Both the position numbers and the translations under genes were made by a program. From Acanthosepion pharaonis (Eukaryota > Mollusca > Cephalopoda > Sepiida > Sepiidae), in contig CAHIKZ030000391.1 in NCBI GenBank assembly GCA_903632075.3, forward strand, positions 2,385,001 to 2,449,000: a stretch of DNA of 64,000 bases. Direction: 5' to 3'. Shown here in pieces: positions 11,481-22,598 of this stretch. How positions within the stretch are numbered: position 1 is the stretch's first letter; the number at the start of each line of letters is the position of its first letter. The notes under the pieces are model-generated. The model was not told the origin of the DNA. It did no database searches and saw only the letters and a list, made by a program, of their open reading frames with translations.

Positions 11481-11934
11481 TTGAACTCGAGATTGACTAA
11501 AATCTCGTATTACTTACCGACCGTTTAATTAAGAGAAACGCCATTGTCTACGTCTAGAAAGAGATCTAAGTTAATGGAAACCTCATCTGGATTGGAGATC
11601 AAAATAGATATTGCTTTTTCTAAGTGAAAATGGCTACAATTTGACAAATAAAAAAAGAAAGTTGATTAACATATTGCACAATAAAAATCATCTTACTTTT
11701 AAAGTTATAAGTGAAAAGCCAATTATTATTTAAAATATTAAAATATTCTTTTATTCAAACCAAGAAAGGGAATAAAACCACAAAGATGCAAGGGGTTACT
11801 GCGACTACTAAGGAGCGAGGAAGAAGAGAAAAGAATTCAAAGAAAAAAGAATTAAGAGGACAATAGATAATGAGTGACATTACATTTCAAATCAAAGTTG
11901 ACTTTGAAGCAAGAAATTCGAGAGAGAGTTCCTT
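11481..11934. other. Unassigned
   Basis: No recognisable feature. Purine-rich in 11800-11900. Confidence 0.4.
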
Positions 11935-12020
11935 GTAGAGAGGCAGGTAAATATCGTAATATGCTGTTTAAGTAGTCAAGGGCAAGCAGTTGTTTACCTG
12001 ACAAGCATTGTATTTTGATG
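11935..12020 (+). repeat. Repeat X left-end module, extra copy
   Basis: About 80 bp almost identical to 12484-12580 (same strand), starting GAGGCAGGTAAATATCGTAA. It lacks the TTCACGCCGCTG insert present in the other copies and is then cut by a jockey-like fragment. Confidence 0.65.
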
Positions 12021-12090
12021 AAGTGCGATAAAAGAAACTGTTAGCATAGAACTTACGGTTACATCTAGCCGTTCCAACATTAAAAAGATG
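12010..12090 (-). pseudogene. Jockey-like C-terminal scrap
   Basis: Closely matches 5275-5355 (minus strand, the segment reading TVETVRRNHKFYPNS there). Only about 80 bp. Confidence 0.5.
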
Positions 12091-12483
12091 AGACCTTTCC
12101 GTCAATCAAATACTACGCCTAATTTCATGAAGTCTGGGTACCATAGTGTAAACTTCATTAGAACAATTACTATGAAAAGGTTTATAGAAAAGTCAATAAA
12201 ACTAGGTGACGGTAGTGAGAAAGAGTTATATACCTTAAATATGAACACTAATCGGCATGTCCCAATCCTCATAAATACGTTGGACATTATTTTAAGTGGG
12301 GGCAATCTGATATCCGCGTAGGAAGCTCTTGTCGTGTCGAACTCTCAGCCTTCGGGCAGAGAGGAACTCGGACGAGGCTATTTCGAAGGGTAGAGTCTCG
12401 TCTTGGGAGGTAGAGAGATACCCGATCTCGCCAATTTTTGCCTGTGTCCACGGTCTTGGATCTCCCCATATTAAATTTGGCCT
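12091..12483. other. Unassigned, partly GC-richer
   Basis: 12320-12480 is richer in GC than its surroundings and may be a SINE head or other repeat. The minus strand has a B-box-like GAGTTCGACAC near 12335, but I cannot complete a tRNA-like fold. Confidence 0.35.
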
Positions 12484-12607
12484 TGTGGGGAGGCAGGTAA
12501 ATATCGTAATATGCTGTTTAAGTAGTCAAGCGCAAGCAGTGGTTTACCTAATTCACGCCGCTGACAAGAATTGTATTTTGATGATGTTATAAACTTCGTT
12601 TTGTTTA
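12484..12607 (+). repeat. Repeat X, left part of inverted copy
   Basis: Reverse-complement match to 4310-4440. It ends with ACTTCGTTTTGTTTA (12593-12607), the left target-site duplicate of the PLE insertion. Confidence 0.7.
12593..12607. repeat. Target-site duplication, left (15 bp)
   Basis: ACTTCGTTTTGTTTA, identical to 13703-13717. The repeat X copy at 4295-4325 has a single version of this site with no insert between its flanks. Confidence 0.8.
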
Positions 12608-13702
12608 CATTATTTACATTATTCGGACTACTGTCCTCATCTTTGTCGCCATATTTATCGCAACGTTTCGTTGGACGCTCCACCTTCTTCAGGTGGTTGG
12701 AATGTTGTACTGAACCCTTTATTTCGCTCACCGGGATAGACTGTGCCTTGTTTGATGGATGTCAGTTATCAGTTATCTCCTGTTAATTTCCCTCTGTAAG
12801 TTCTCCACTGCCTTAACCGGGTATTGAACTCACACTCTTTGGGTCCTGTCACTCTATCCACTGTGTCATGTGTCCTTGAGGACATCTGTGTATTAATTTC
12901 TGGATATTATAAATCTAATATTTTCAGCAACCATTTTTACCAGTGCTCATATTGCAATTTTTGCTGTTATCATTGCATGTTTTTACCAGAGCTCATATTG
13001 CAACTATGTTGTTATCATTGCTTTTCTCTGGCACTCCTTATTACTAGTTCCCATATTGTATTTATTTCTATGCTTGGTCGGCTCAGGAGATATTTGTGGC
13101 CTAGCATATGTGCTGATTCCTTAAGTTTACGAATTTTCCAATGGTGTTCCTTGTCAATGATCTCAACATGTTCCCACAGAGGGTGGTGATCTCCCTTCTC
13201 TCTCCACATGTGGTCAGCCACGCCTGATTATTCTACTTCCACTCGTGTTACAGCTTTCTGGTGTTCTTGAAGCCTTACCTTGAGGGGGCGGCCTGTTTCT
13301 CCTTTATTTTCCTTTCCGCAGCTGCACGGGATAGCGTACACACAGTCTTTAGTCATGTTCTCCTCTATGAGGGGGGGGGTCTTACTCGGGAGAGATATCT
13401 GTGAAGTGTCGTCAGACATTTGAAGGTTGTCTTGATATTATATGGACCGCAGATCCTTTGTATTTTCTCTGATAACCTCTTCACATAAGGCAGGCTGACT
13501 GGTTTCTGAGTATTATTGTCCCCCTTCTCTTGTACCCGCCTATCCCAGTTTTTGGGGGCTGCTGTCATGTACCTAGGGTAGTTGTTACGTTGTAGGGTAC
13601 TACTTATACTAAACAATTCTTTATCTAACATCTCTGGGTTGCCACTTATGACTTTTGCTCGCTGTTGTAAGCAACGGACGATCCCTTTCTTTATATAGAC
13701 AG
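12608..13702 (-). pseudogene. Penelope-like element (PLE), 5'-truncated, with GIY-YIG domain
   Basis: Minus strand. 13631-13365 gives ISSTLQRNNYPRYMTA and later LPYVKRLSEKIQRICGPYNI, the linker after the PLE reverse transcriptase. A nine-G run at 13371-13379 shifts the frame into VYAIPCSCGKENKGETGRPL, the GIY-YIG nuclease signature in degraded form (YIG has become NKG), and then LKVRLQEHQKAV. 13221-13015 continues with WREKGDHHPLWEHVEIIDKE and SRPSIEINTIWE, the normal end of this PLE type. The RT is absent. The element is bounded on both sides by the 15-bp direct repeat ACTTCGTTTTGTTTA. PLE proteins combine RT and GIY-YIG for target-primed insertion; this copy is dead. Confidence 0.85.
12810..12885 (-). 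other. tRNA-like module in the PLE 3' region
   Basis: The minus strand reads ACACAGTGGATAGAGTGACA and then GTGAGTTCAATACCCGG. This resembles a tRNA A-box/B-box pair at normal spacing. The same module is in the PLE-end element at 16420-16495. It lies between the coding end and the CTGAAGA terminus. Confidence 0.45.
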
Positions 13703-13717
13703 ACTTCGTTTTGTTTA
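13703..13717. repeat. Target-site duplication, right (15 bp)
   Basis: ACTTCGTTTTGTTTA, identical to 12593-12607. Confidence 0.8.
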
Positions 13718-14510
13718 TTCTTCATTCAGTAACCCTTCCTAGATTGCAACAGAAAATTATATTGACTCACCAGATCGACACGATATATAAAATACAAAAA
13801 ATGTTGCAGAACACCAGACCAGATGTAGCAGTATTAACCAAAGCAAGCACGAATGGTAGACTTATAAATATGTAAAATAGATTCTGGCGAGTAACATTGT
13901 CTAGCACGACAGAATGAATTGACTTTTCTGCAAGAGATATTGAAGCAATACGTTAAGAAGTCATTTTCAAAAAGTATGTCTTCAAATACGTCGCCATATC
14001 ATAAATAAATGTTCCACTCAAATTGGCATGCACCCGGGGTATACATTAGAATATTTGATTTTTACGGCTTATCAACTCTTTGTGAGTTATTTAAAGCTGA
14101 AATATATTTTGGCTTACATGGACTTTTCGTTTCATTTACGAGTGAGCGTAACATTAACACTCTTTTTAGAATCTTATGATTTTTCAGGATACGAGTTTCA
14201 TTATTTAACTCATAGGGAGGAGATAGCTTCATATTTATGACAAGGGCATTTGTGGGTAAACAAATGTAGTGAGTACTCCGAAAGTACAAGGCAATCATAT
14301 CGAATCGTATGCATGATGAGACTGAGTATATGTATGGCACATCAAGGGCCAAAAAGACAATGATTGTCAGAATAGTAGGCAAGGAAGCTGTGGAGGGTGG
14401 TGATTCCTTAAATTAGTTAAAATAGAAGGTTCATAAAAGAATGACAACAGGTAACAGTGTTATCGAAATTGAATATTTTTGGAAAGGCTTGCTTACCCTT
14501 GATCTTAACT
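13718..14510 (+). repeat. Repeat X, main part of inverted copy
   Basis: Reverse-complement match to 3530-4300 over nearly its whole length, including the nested jockey-like fragment (here on the minus strand at about 13800-13915). Together with 12484-12607 it forms one copy split by the PLE. Confidence 0.75.
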
Positions 14511-14559
14511 CACTAGATCGACGCGATATATAAAATGATTCGAATAATAATAAAATATA

Positions 14560-15310
14560 ATAATAATAATAATCGAAAGCCTAATAATTGCAGCTCAGTA
14601 CCAAAGCCACGCAATCAGATCCTATCACTGTCACATCATCAAGGATGGAAGTAACCCGAAATGCAGGATTTGCGAATAATAAGATACACTGTCGACCTTA
14701 TTATCCCGGGGATCTCCGGAACTGGCAAAAAAAAATGAATATACCCAGAGAAACAACAAGGTAGCGACATACGTGCACTGGAAGAATATGCAAGAAGCAC
14801 AAAATAGAAACCACTGAGAGATGGTATGACCACCAACCAGACACAGTTGCCCAAAATAACGATGTAACTATCCTCTGGGACATGTCAATTCAAAATGACA
14901 GAGAAATAAAAGACAACAGACCTGATATGATCATAAAAGACAAGAAATTCAGGAAGTCTGTGCTTATTGACATATCAGTACCATTTTAGAGAACTATAAC
15001 CATAAAAATAATCGAGAAATTGACAAAATACAAGGACCTGAAAATCGAGATTTAGAAGATGTGGGGAATGAAGACTGAACTCTTGGCCGCGTGAGAAAAG
15101 GAATGGATATTTTTACTAGCAGTGTCGGAGGTAACATCAGCATAGAAATTGCACCGAAGATTGCCCTACTAAGAGCATCCCACACACAAAAAAGTGCTAT
15201 GAATTAAATGACAATTCTCCTATAGGTCGTAAGGACCATAGTTTGATCCCGGCTCTACAGGATACAAAACAGAAAACATAACAGACAAACAATAACAATA
15301 ATAATAATAT
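14560..15310 (+). pseudogene. RLE-type LINE 3' fragment (plus)
   Basis: Plus-strand blocks in order: LIIAAQYQSHAIRSYHCHII, KCRICE (start of a zinc knuckle, then stops), NKVATYVHWKNMQEAQNR, NDVTILWDM-like, RPDMIIKDKKFRKSVLIDIS near 14920-14985, LTKYKDLKIEI-like, and KIALLRASH. The RPD...K and IDIS residues correspond to the PD-(D/E)xK nuclease core. Several frameshifts separate them. The tail at 15200-15310 matches copy B in reverse and ends in ATA units. It follows repeat X directly, as in the 2.6-kb fragment. Confidence 0.7.
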
Positions 15311-15465
15311 GGATTATATGATACACCATACATAGCTCTCATTGATTATCTTTTTGTTTAATTGGGGGCGTTAATGGTTTGTCATGGTGAATAAATAAGA
15401 CTGCCGTAAATATCCCATTCAGTTGGGACTGCCCATTTCATTTTAATTAGAAATAATAATATTAA
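15311..15465. other. Unassigned short interval
   Basis: Nothing recognised. Confidence 0.4.
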
Positions 15466-16060
15466 TTGTTCAATATTTTTATTTCAAGCAGAAACAATAA
15501 GATACTTCTTTTTATGTACCATGTCGCCTCAGGACTTTGGCGATCATGGCCCTGTGGTACTTCCTGTCAATTAGCGCTCTTAATAAATTTCTTTCTTGCC
15601 TTCAATATGTCCTGTGAGTATCAGATTCTCCAAACCTTTCTTCCTCGTTATGTGCCCGGCAAATTTTGTCTGTTCCTGGTGTTAATTATGTTTTCTTTTT
15701 GTTTCCGTTTTTACTAAAACTTCTTCGATGCTCACATTCAGTCCATGATATCCTCAGCATCCTTCTGTATGACCACATTTTTGTTGCTTCAAGTCTTTTT
15801 TTCATTTCTGAGGTGATTGGCCAACATTCAATGCCATATACTTGGACAGACGCCACGTAACTGTACCGTACATTTCGTTTCTAATGAATTGTTTCTGTTT
15901 ATTAATATTCTGCTTAGCTTTTGTAATGGATCTTTGGCTATTCCAGTACACTTTCGGATTTCAGTATCACTTTCCGTCCTCTGTTGATACACCTCCTTAT
16001 ATTTAAATTTTCGCATTTGTATGATTCTGGTATCTCCGATGTGCAACCTCATTTAAGCAC
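15466..16060 (-). pseudogene. RTE-like LINE, C-terminal part (second copy)
   Basis: Minus frame 16052-15828 reads MRLHIGDTRIIQMRKFKYKE and then LQKLSRILINRNNSLETKC, equivalent to the 'FKYLG...NISLETK' blocks of RTE-like reverse transcriptases. Downstream (15780-15600) are degraded parts equivalent to 'LKFLGH...'. Related to 10650-11480. Confidence 0.6.
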
Positions 16061-16195
16061 AGTACAATATCTTGACTGTGCTCATTCTTAAGTCCATAGG
16101 CCCCCTAAAAATACCACATCATATTTTACTGTGAGAGTGTACACGTAGAATAGTAATTATCAGCATGGAAATGTGATTAGCGTGTTGATTAACAA

Positions 16196-16557
16196 ATCTA
16201 CACTATTGACATTATTCGGAATACCTCATCTTTGTTGCCATATTTATCACAACGTTTGTGCCGTTGTACGCCCTTGCCTTCATCAGGTGGTTGGAATGCC
16301 GAACTGAACCCTTTATTTAGATACCCTGGGCTAGTCTGTTCTAGTTTTACGTGCCATGTCTAATGAAAGTCAGTTATCTCCTGTTAATTCAACTCTCCAA
16401 GTTCTCCACTGCCTTACATGGTATTGAACTCACAACTCTTTTGATCCTATCACTGGATCTAACCAACGCCTTTATCCACTGCCCAATGTATCCTTAAACG
16501 TTGTGATAAATATCGCAACAAAGATGAAGACAGTCCGAATAATATAAATAGTGTGCA
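16196..16557. mobile_element. PLE-derived short element with inverted ends
   Basis: The left end (16196-16260) and right end (16497-16557) are inverted copies of the PLE terminus: 'ACTATTGACATTATTCGGAA' on the left, 'AATAATATAAATAGTG' on the right. Between them lie the PLE 3' region (minus), including the CTGATGAAGG block (RC at 16270-16285) and a tRNA-like module at 16420-16495. No coding sequence. It looks like a small nonautonomous PLE derivative or an inverted terminal rearrangement. Confidence 0.6.
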
Positions 16558-17606
16558 TAATACCTCATCTCAGAAATATAGAAAAGAAATCTACCTTAGG
16601 TCGTTACGTTTGTTTTTGCCCAAATACTTACTGGAAAGTTATGACCAGTTCGGAGTTAATAACTGCATAGACTGGGCTTACTAGTTTGCTTGGCAGCCAC
16701 TGAAGAAGAATTAAAACTGGGACGTGGGATAAGAAGAAATATCTTCTTACAGAAAGCACGGGACAGCGGGAAGTGTGGTAAGTCTCTTTACGTTAGCATC
16801 CAAGTTGACAATGGATACAACCTCATCATCATCTGTCGCCTACCCCACGTTTTGTAGACTGTGCAAAAACGAGTTATTCTTCTCCACAATATTTGATCAC
16901 TAACAGATGAGTTCAAAGGCTAATGGTCAAATCCAGGCCCTAAGTGGATATTATGAAGCCAGCGTTTTAGCTGTCGACCACTGTTTCTCATGCCAAGTAA
17001 CTTTCCTTCTAGACATAACTTAGTCAAGCCACGTGTTGATCTTTTTGTTAAGACCATACTGTTTAAGTACTCTTGACTTGATAACTTATCTGATTTGATT
17101 AAGCTCGGTGACGTTAAGTAGCTAATTATGACGACTGAGGCGGATATTAGTTATAAGTTTCAGAAACAGCTTCTGGAATATAGCGAGCTTTTGAAGTGAT
17201 TTTTTCGTCCAGTTAATTACAATCGAGACCATATAACATAACTGGTAGAAAGTAAGAGTCATCTAAGCCTTCAAATGATGAGAAACTTGTTTTGATATTA
17301 GCACTTGCTGTTCGTGTTGAAAGCTGTCCAACCCAGAGCGATGAGATCCTGAAAAGCAACCATTCCGTTTCTGTTTGATGATAGCTCGTTAACTTATAAG
17401 TAGAGATAAAGAACATAGGAAAATAAAGACCAACGTGACAGGAGAAAATAAAATAAAAACGAGGAATGACAAACGGGAAAACTACAGAATTTTATGGAGA
17501 AACAAAAATCCAAATAGAATACATTGCAGATTAAAAATTATGAGACATAGGTGCGCAGAAGAAAGCTGATCCTATAGCATCGCAACATAAACAAGCATCA
17601 CAACAA
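16558..17606. other. Unassigned
   Basis: A minus frame at 17213-17416 contains FLPVMLYGLDCN, faintly like the 'LLPVLLYG' motif of LINE C-termini, but nothing around it supports that. Otherwise featureless. Confidence 0.35.
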
Positions 17607-18805
17607 ACAACACTGGTCGATATTTTTGTCGGTCAAAATGTTGTTGGGCAATGGCACATGTTTCTGGATTATTTTTTTCACGCTTAATCTGAAAATCAAG
17701 TTCATTTTGTCCCATAACATCACATTTTTTCATTACAGATAATTTCTATTTTTCTTAAAATAGGCCAAAGTACCCATTTAACAGTGACATTCGAGGGCCA
17801 AATACAACCAAACTTAAAGGTTTTTAGGTTAGAATAACTTATCATAAAATAAAACAAAGTATCACAATAACTTAAAGAATGCATCTTCAGCATTTTTAGT
17901 TCAAAAAAAAAATTCAGTAAAATATCACACAAAATTAAATTAACTCAAGCATGTGTCATCAGTTTTTGAATCAAAACAAAGAAGATACAAAAAAATGAAA
18001 AATACATTCATTCTTGACCATTCAAAGGTCTTCACTTCTTGGAAACGCTACGGTGCTTTTGAAAAGGTTGGTCTCTTTTGATGTTCCAGCACAAATCAGC
18101 CATCACGTTAACATCCCATCTGCAAAGTGCCTTGTTGATCCTGCCTATCTAGTGTTTGGCAGCTATTTTAAGCGCTGGTAAAGTAAATTCTAATCTTGAT
18201 GGTCTCAAGTACACGCGCCTAACACCCTAAAACGCTTTATTTATCGATGTTCTTATGCATGTTATACAGAGGTGACATGACAATATCAGACCTGCGTAAA
18301 TTCAAATGGTGTGATAAAATCTTATGACTTTTTTCAGGCTGAAAGTGAAGGCTATTAATAAAAAATAAAATCGTTCTTGAATCACTTCTAAAGAGCTTCT
18401 TCCATGAAAAGTAGAGAAGAAACATAAATCACAAAGTTTTAACAAGCTGAAAAACATTTTCCAGTGCGATCTTTCTCATAAAAAACAAGCATTTCTAAGT
18501 CAGCTTATCTGAACTGAAATAGCTTAGAATTCATTTTTAAAGTTATTTGGATACTTTTTCTTGAATGACAAATAATGTTAACATGAAACGAAATGTTTCA
18601 ACTATGTCACTCGCATATTTATGCCGTAGCATATCATATGAATTAGGCATTTTGGTCTATTTTAAGCTAACACAGACATTACCTGTACTAAGATAACGTG
18701 ACATGGTGGCAAGAAATGGACTTGATTTTCAGATTCAGCGTGAAAAAAACAGCCCAGAATCATTTGTCCAATGTCCAACAACATTTGGATCGAAAAAAAA
18801 TGTCG
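17607..18805. mobile_element. Foldback element with long inverted arms
   Basis: About 17610-17770 is the inverted counterpart of about 18640-18803. Shared phrases include 'TTTTTTTCACGC', 'AATCTGAAAATCAAG' and 'AAAATGTTGTTGG' (against CAACAACATTT on the right). The arms are roughly 150 bp and diverged. The roughly 0.85-kb centre has no intact frame; a minus-strand reading of 18000-18200 is broken by stops. This is the layout of a nonautonomous DNA element with long terminal inverted repeats. Confidence 0.55.
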
Positions 18806-19544
18806 CCCGGAGCAATTGACTAAAATTAACAAGACATTCTAAAACTGTAGATGCTTGTACACACCAAAGTACTTGAGTAAATAATTGATTTCGATATCTG
18901 CCATAATTACTTAATATGTTTTTAGTAGTACTAAAGACCACTTTGCGAAGTCCTTATATTAATGATAAAATGACAAATGTTTCCTGTGAACAGACAGTAA
19001 TTAAATTAGTTATGACGAAATCACGTTGGAATGTAGGTCGTCTGGAATTTGCGGAAACGCTATCGATGTAACTATGTTGAGAAAACCAATGACAAAAGCA
19101 TTCGCTACAGAAAAGAAAAAAAATGCAATGTACCTGAATATTAACATTGAAATGAATAATTCAATCCATACAACAGCATATCCAACGTAGACATCCGTAG
19201 TAATGGAAATCCATTTTCTAGTTAGTTATTTATGAATTCAGGTCAGAGAATATGCATGTCATTATACCTGGGAAAAAGTAACCTGCTGTTTGAGAGACCA
19301 TCAACAAATCAAATTATCCCAGGAGATAGAATACTTCTGGCTCTTTCAACGTACTTCTACGTCTCGTAGAAATGGAGATTCTAAATATTTAAATATTATA
19401 CGGGGTGCGATGGATAAATTGTCGTTATATTACACAAGAATTCAAATAAAACTGACATCTCATTTTAATATGTATTTAACAAAATTACACAAATATATTT
19501 AAATACTAAAGAGTAAATTTATTGTATAAAATCGACATTGGATT
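18806..19544. other. Unassigned AT-rich
   Basis: No recognisable feature. Confidence 0.4.
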
Positions 19545-20125
19545 CAATCAAGGACTCCAAACGACTTCGAAAATTCCTGCAACTCTTCTGGACGATCTTA
19601 TTATATTAATTTGGTGAATGCTGTCATAATCCTTGCCTTCAGTTCATCTTTGGTGTTACAATGAGCTTTCTTGTTCTCGCTCAACTGCGCCTCACACATA
19701 ATAATCAAAGTGGGTTGCAGTCTAGGGAAATAGGTGACCAGTTGTAAGGCGTGGCAGAAATTGTCTGAAGCCATGACTGGTTTATCCTGCTTGTATAATA
19801 TGGTGTAGAGTTCTGTTTCCAAAAATAGGTTCGTCCAGCAGCCACCCACTTGACATAGAGCATTATCCCCTCAAGGCACTTGACTAGGCCTCCGCGCTGC
19901 CATCACTATTGATCACTCTAAGCACTTTCGTTAGAGTCATCCAACTCTTTCCGAATCCTCTGCACTGTCTTCAGATTAACACCCAAACACTCTTTTTGGA
20001 GTTTCCTGCCCGAATGGTAAGCAGTACTACATGTCGTTACCAAATTTTTGGCGGAGGGAATTGCGTCATGGTGCACTTTTTCAAACAGACGGTGACCAGC
20101 TGACCATAGTGTACTGTACATTCGA
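19545..20125 (-). pseudogene. Tc1/mariner-family transposase remnant, internally deleted
   Basis: Minus strand. LGVNLKTVQRIRKELDDSNE (about 20000-19920) is the helix-turn-helix region. It is followed almost at once by KCLEGIMLYVKWVAAGRTYF (about 19885-19830) and then CNPL...NKKAHCNTKDELKARI (19720-19620) of the catalytic C-terminus. The first catalytic acidic residue and the surrounding middle third are missing between 19920 and 19895. The 'SPD-NPLDYY' motif is degraded by substitutions and a stop. Full-length relatives encode a cut-and-paste transposase acting on TA targets. Confidence 0.75.
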
Positions 20126-20665
20126 CAAAATCAAAAGCAAACAGGGCGAATGGGAAAAATTAAATACTAAAATGGCGACAATTTATCCTTCGAATCCTAG
20201 GGTTTCAATGTGGGTTAATCGCTACTTGTAGAATAGAAATAATTTAAAGAACAAGAAAGTATCCACATTGATAATTGAGACTGATTTAATGACCAAATAA
20301 TATTACCTTGATCACTGATTTCTCTATCGATAATGAACTTACGCATTCTTGGGATAAAATGTAAAAGATTTTGTTACTACTTAAATCAATTTTCGAGCTT
20401 TTTATTTGCACAAATAACAGTTAGAAATGTTAGATATTTAGTCGACTCCTTATTGCTTGCAATATCTGTAGTAATTCTTTTAAAATATTTAGGAGAGTTG
20501 TAATGTCAGAGTAATTAAAGTTTTTTTTTTCTTTTCCTTTATACTTGAAAAAAAATCAAATAATTCTTAGGAAAGCAAAAACTCGCAATAAAACCTCCAG
20601 TTTATTAAAATTAAATATAATATCCGGGCTAAATTTTGCTCATACTTCAATAACTCATCCTGAAA
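20126..20665. other. Unassigned AT-rich
   Basis: No recognisable feature. Confidence 0.4.
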
Positions 20666-20830
20666 TAACGCTTTTAGGTTAATATTTTGATTTGTTCTCA
20701 GTTCTTGATATTGAAACCATATCTATTTTCTCTTTACTCATTATCTATACTACATTTGTTATATCTATTCTGTACACAGAAGTGATGTGTCCTGGTTATG
20801 ATGATAAACAACATCCTGAATTGAATCTAG
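20666..20830 (+). repeat. Direct repeat D, copy 1
   Basis: About 125 bp nearly identical to 21908-22035, including TTGATTTGTTCTCAGTTCTT and CTGTACACAGAAGTGATG. Frames are not conserved as protein. Confidence 0.75.
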
Positions 20831-21907
20831 CTAGATTTGTTGTATCTGCTCAGTGCTGTAAAGTATTTAAACGGTATATTTTATAAGGAATTATTGATAT
20901 TGTTACAATAAGGCTAACTGATGAATTTGCTGTCCTCATGTTACAAATGTGGCGCATTAAATTATCATTGAGCTATGATAGGAATGTCTTCTACAACAGG
21001 CCAATCATATAGTCTTTTTTTTATGATGCATGGTCTGCGATTCCAAAAGTTTTAACTAATAGATAAATTTCTGGAATTCATAGCATAAAATGTAAAAGAC
21101 TTTCTTCATGATAAACTACACACATTTAATGAAAGGTAGTGTGAGATCGGATGAAGCGAAACAAATAACAATAAAAGCGATTCTCAACAATACTAGTTAA
21201 TTTGCAGTAAATGACTATTCATAGATGACATCGAGGAAAGACGGTTTCATTTTTTATTCGTTTTATATTATAAGAGAGAAAACGACTTGGTAGCTTCGAT
21301 TGAACGAGATATCGCGAGGAGGAACCTCAAGAGAACGCATGCTGATCTTTGACTTAGTCTCCATCCACGTGTGGTCTAAGCTTATCTATCGAACTTTGGT
21401 GCGAGAATCCTATACAAGCTTCAATCTTCGTGCGGCCCTCTGACATCATCGCGCTGTTTTTGTTTTATATCCGAAACTTAAGCAAATGCAATCCATCACT
21501 CTCAGACCGCCATTCCCGCGATGTATTCTCACATATCTCTAACCATCCTGACCCAACCTCCGCATTCTGCAACATTATTTTCTCTGTGATATACATGTCA
21601 TATGCATTTTAGTTGTTGCTTTCGTTGAAGGTTTTCAATAGACATGATTTCTATAATTTGTTAAAGTTCTGTCTTTGTTGTTCTGTGGTGCCAGTCCACA
21701 AGGTTTGATGAAGGATGGTCCTCTCTAAAACCTACTGAATTGATTCGCTGGAACTCATTTTTTAATCTATTTACTAAGAATGCGGCTGGCATAAGCTGAC
21801 AGATTAGATATCTCAGATTTATATATTTCTAAACGTGGTTGAGACCATGCCTGATATTCATATGAAAGTCTCTACCTGACGAGTCTATTTTAGAAAACGA
21901 CTCGAGT
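20831..21907. other. Unassigned
   Basis: No gene seen. 21280-21600 is less AT-rich but has no coding signature I trust. Confidence 0.35.
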
Positions 21908-22035
21908 TTTAAGTTAATATTTTGATTTGTTCTCAGTTCTTGATAGTGAAACCATATCAATGTTCTCTTTACTCATTATCTATACTACATTTGTTATATC
22001 TGTTCTGTACACAGAAGTGATGCGTCCTGGGTAAG
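21908..22035 (+). repeat. Direct repeat D, copy 2
   Basis: Second copy of 20666-20830. It runs into a twice-repeated GCGTCCTGGGTAAGACAA and then a repeat Z copy. Confidence 0.75.
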
Positions 22036-22330
22036 ACAAAAAATACATCTGCGTCCTGGGTAAGACAATAAACTACGTCCAACAGCAAGGCCTCTGTTAA
22101 TACTTTTTTGAAAAAATAATGTTGCCAGCTGTACATTTTCGGAAAAAAATAATATTACAGGTTATATGTTTTTGACCAATAATAATATTACCAGCTATAT
22201 GTTTTTTGAGAAAAAATTTTAACAGAAATGGATTTTTGACGAAACAAAAATATTACCAGGAAAAAAAAAAGTTGTCGGCATTAAATGATCCATTGAGGTT
22301 GATGTGCCGTAAAACAAACCAAACCAAACT
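22036..22330 (+). mobile_element. Repeat Z (SINE-like), copy 1 (plus)
   Basis: Starts near GCGTCCTGGGTAAGACAATA and ends with TTGTCGGCATTAAATGATCC then AAACCAAACCAAACT. Three other copies share both ends: 56445-56930 (plus), 52340-52620 and 62655-63240 (minus). The middle here has several 'ATATTACCAG' reiterations. No frame. Confidence 0.6.
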
Positions 22331-22598
22331 AAACAGAAGTGACTGTGTTGTTTAGCATTTATTAATACTACGTAAAATAGCAGAAGTTAAGTATGTAAGG
22401 GTATGAAAAGAAAAGAAATCAGAAGGTAATTAGACAGAATTACTTTGTTTCGAAAAGTTCATTTGTTGACTATAAATGAATGTGTAATGTTGTATACATT
22501 AATTTCTTATTCTTATTAATAACTGCATTGTTTCTTTCGAGGTAAACTGATATGTGACTATTCACAGAAGTTTTCAAAGTAAATATCTACTTCTCTTG
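22331..22598. other. Unassigned
   Basis: No recognisable feature. Confidence 0.4.

Noticed and set aside
17060..17420. Possible LINE C-terminus (FLPVMLYGLDCN on minus)
   Set aside because: Only one weak motif; expected neighbouring blocks are missing.
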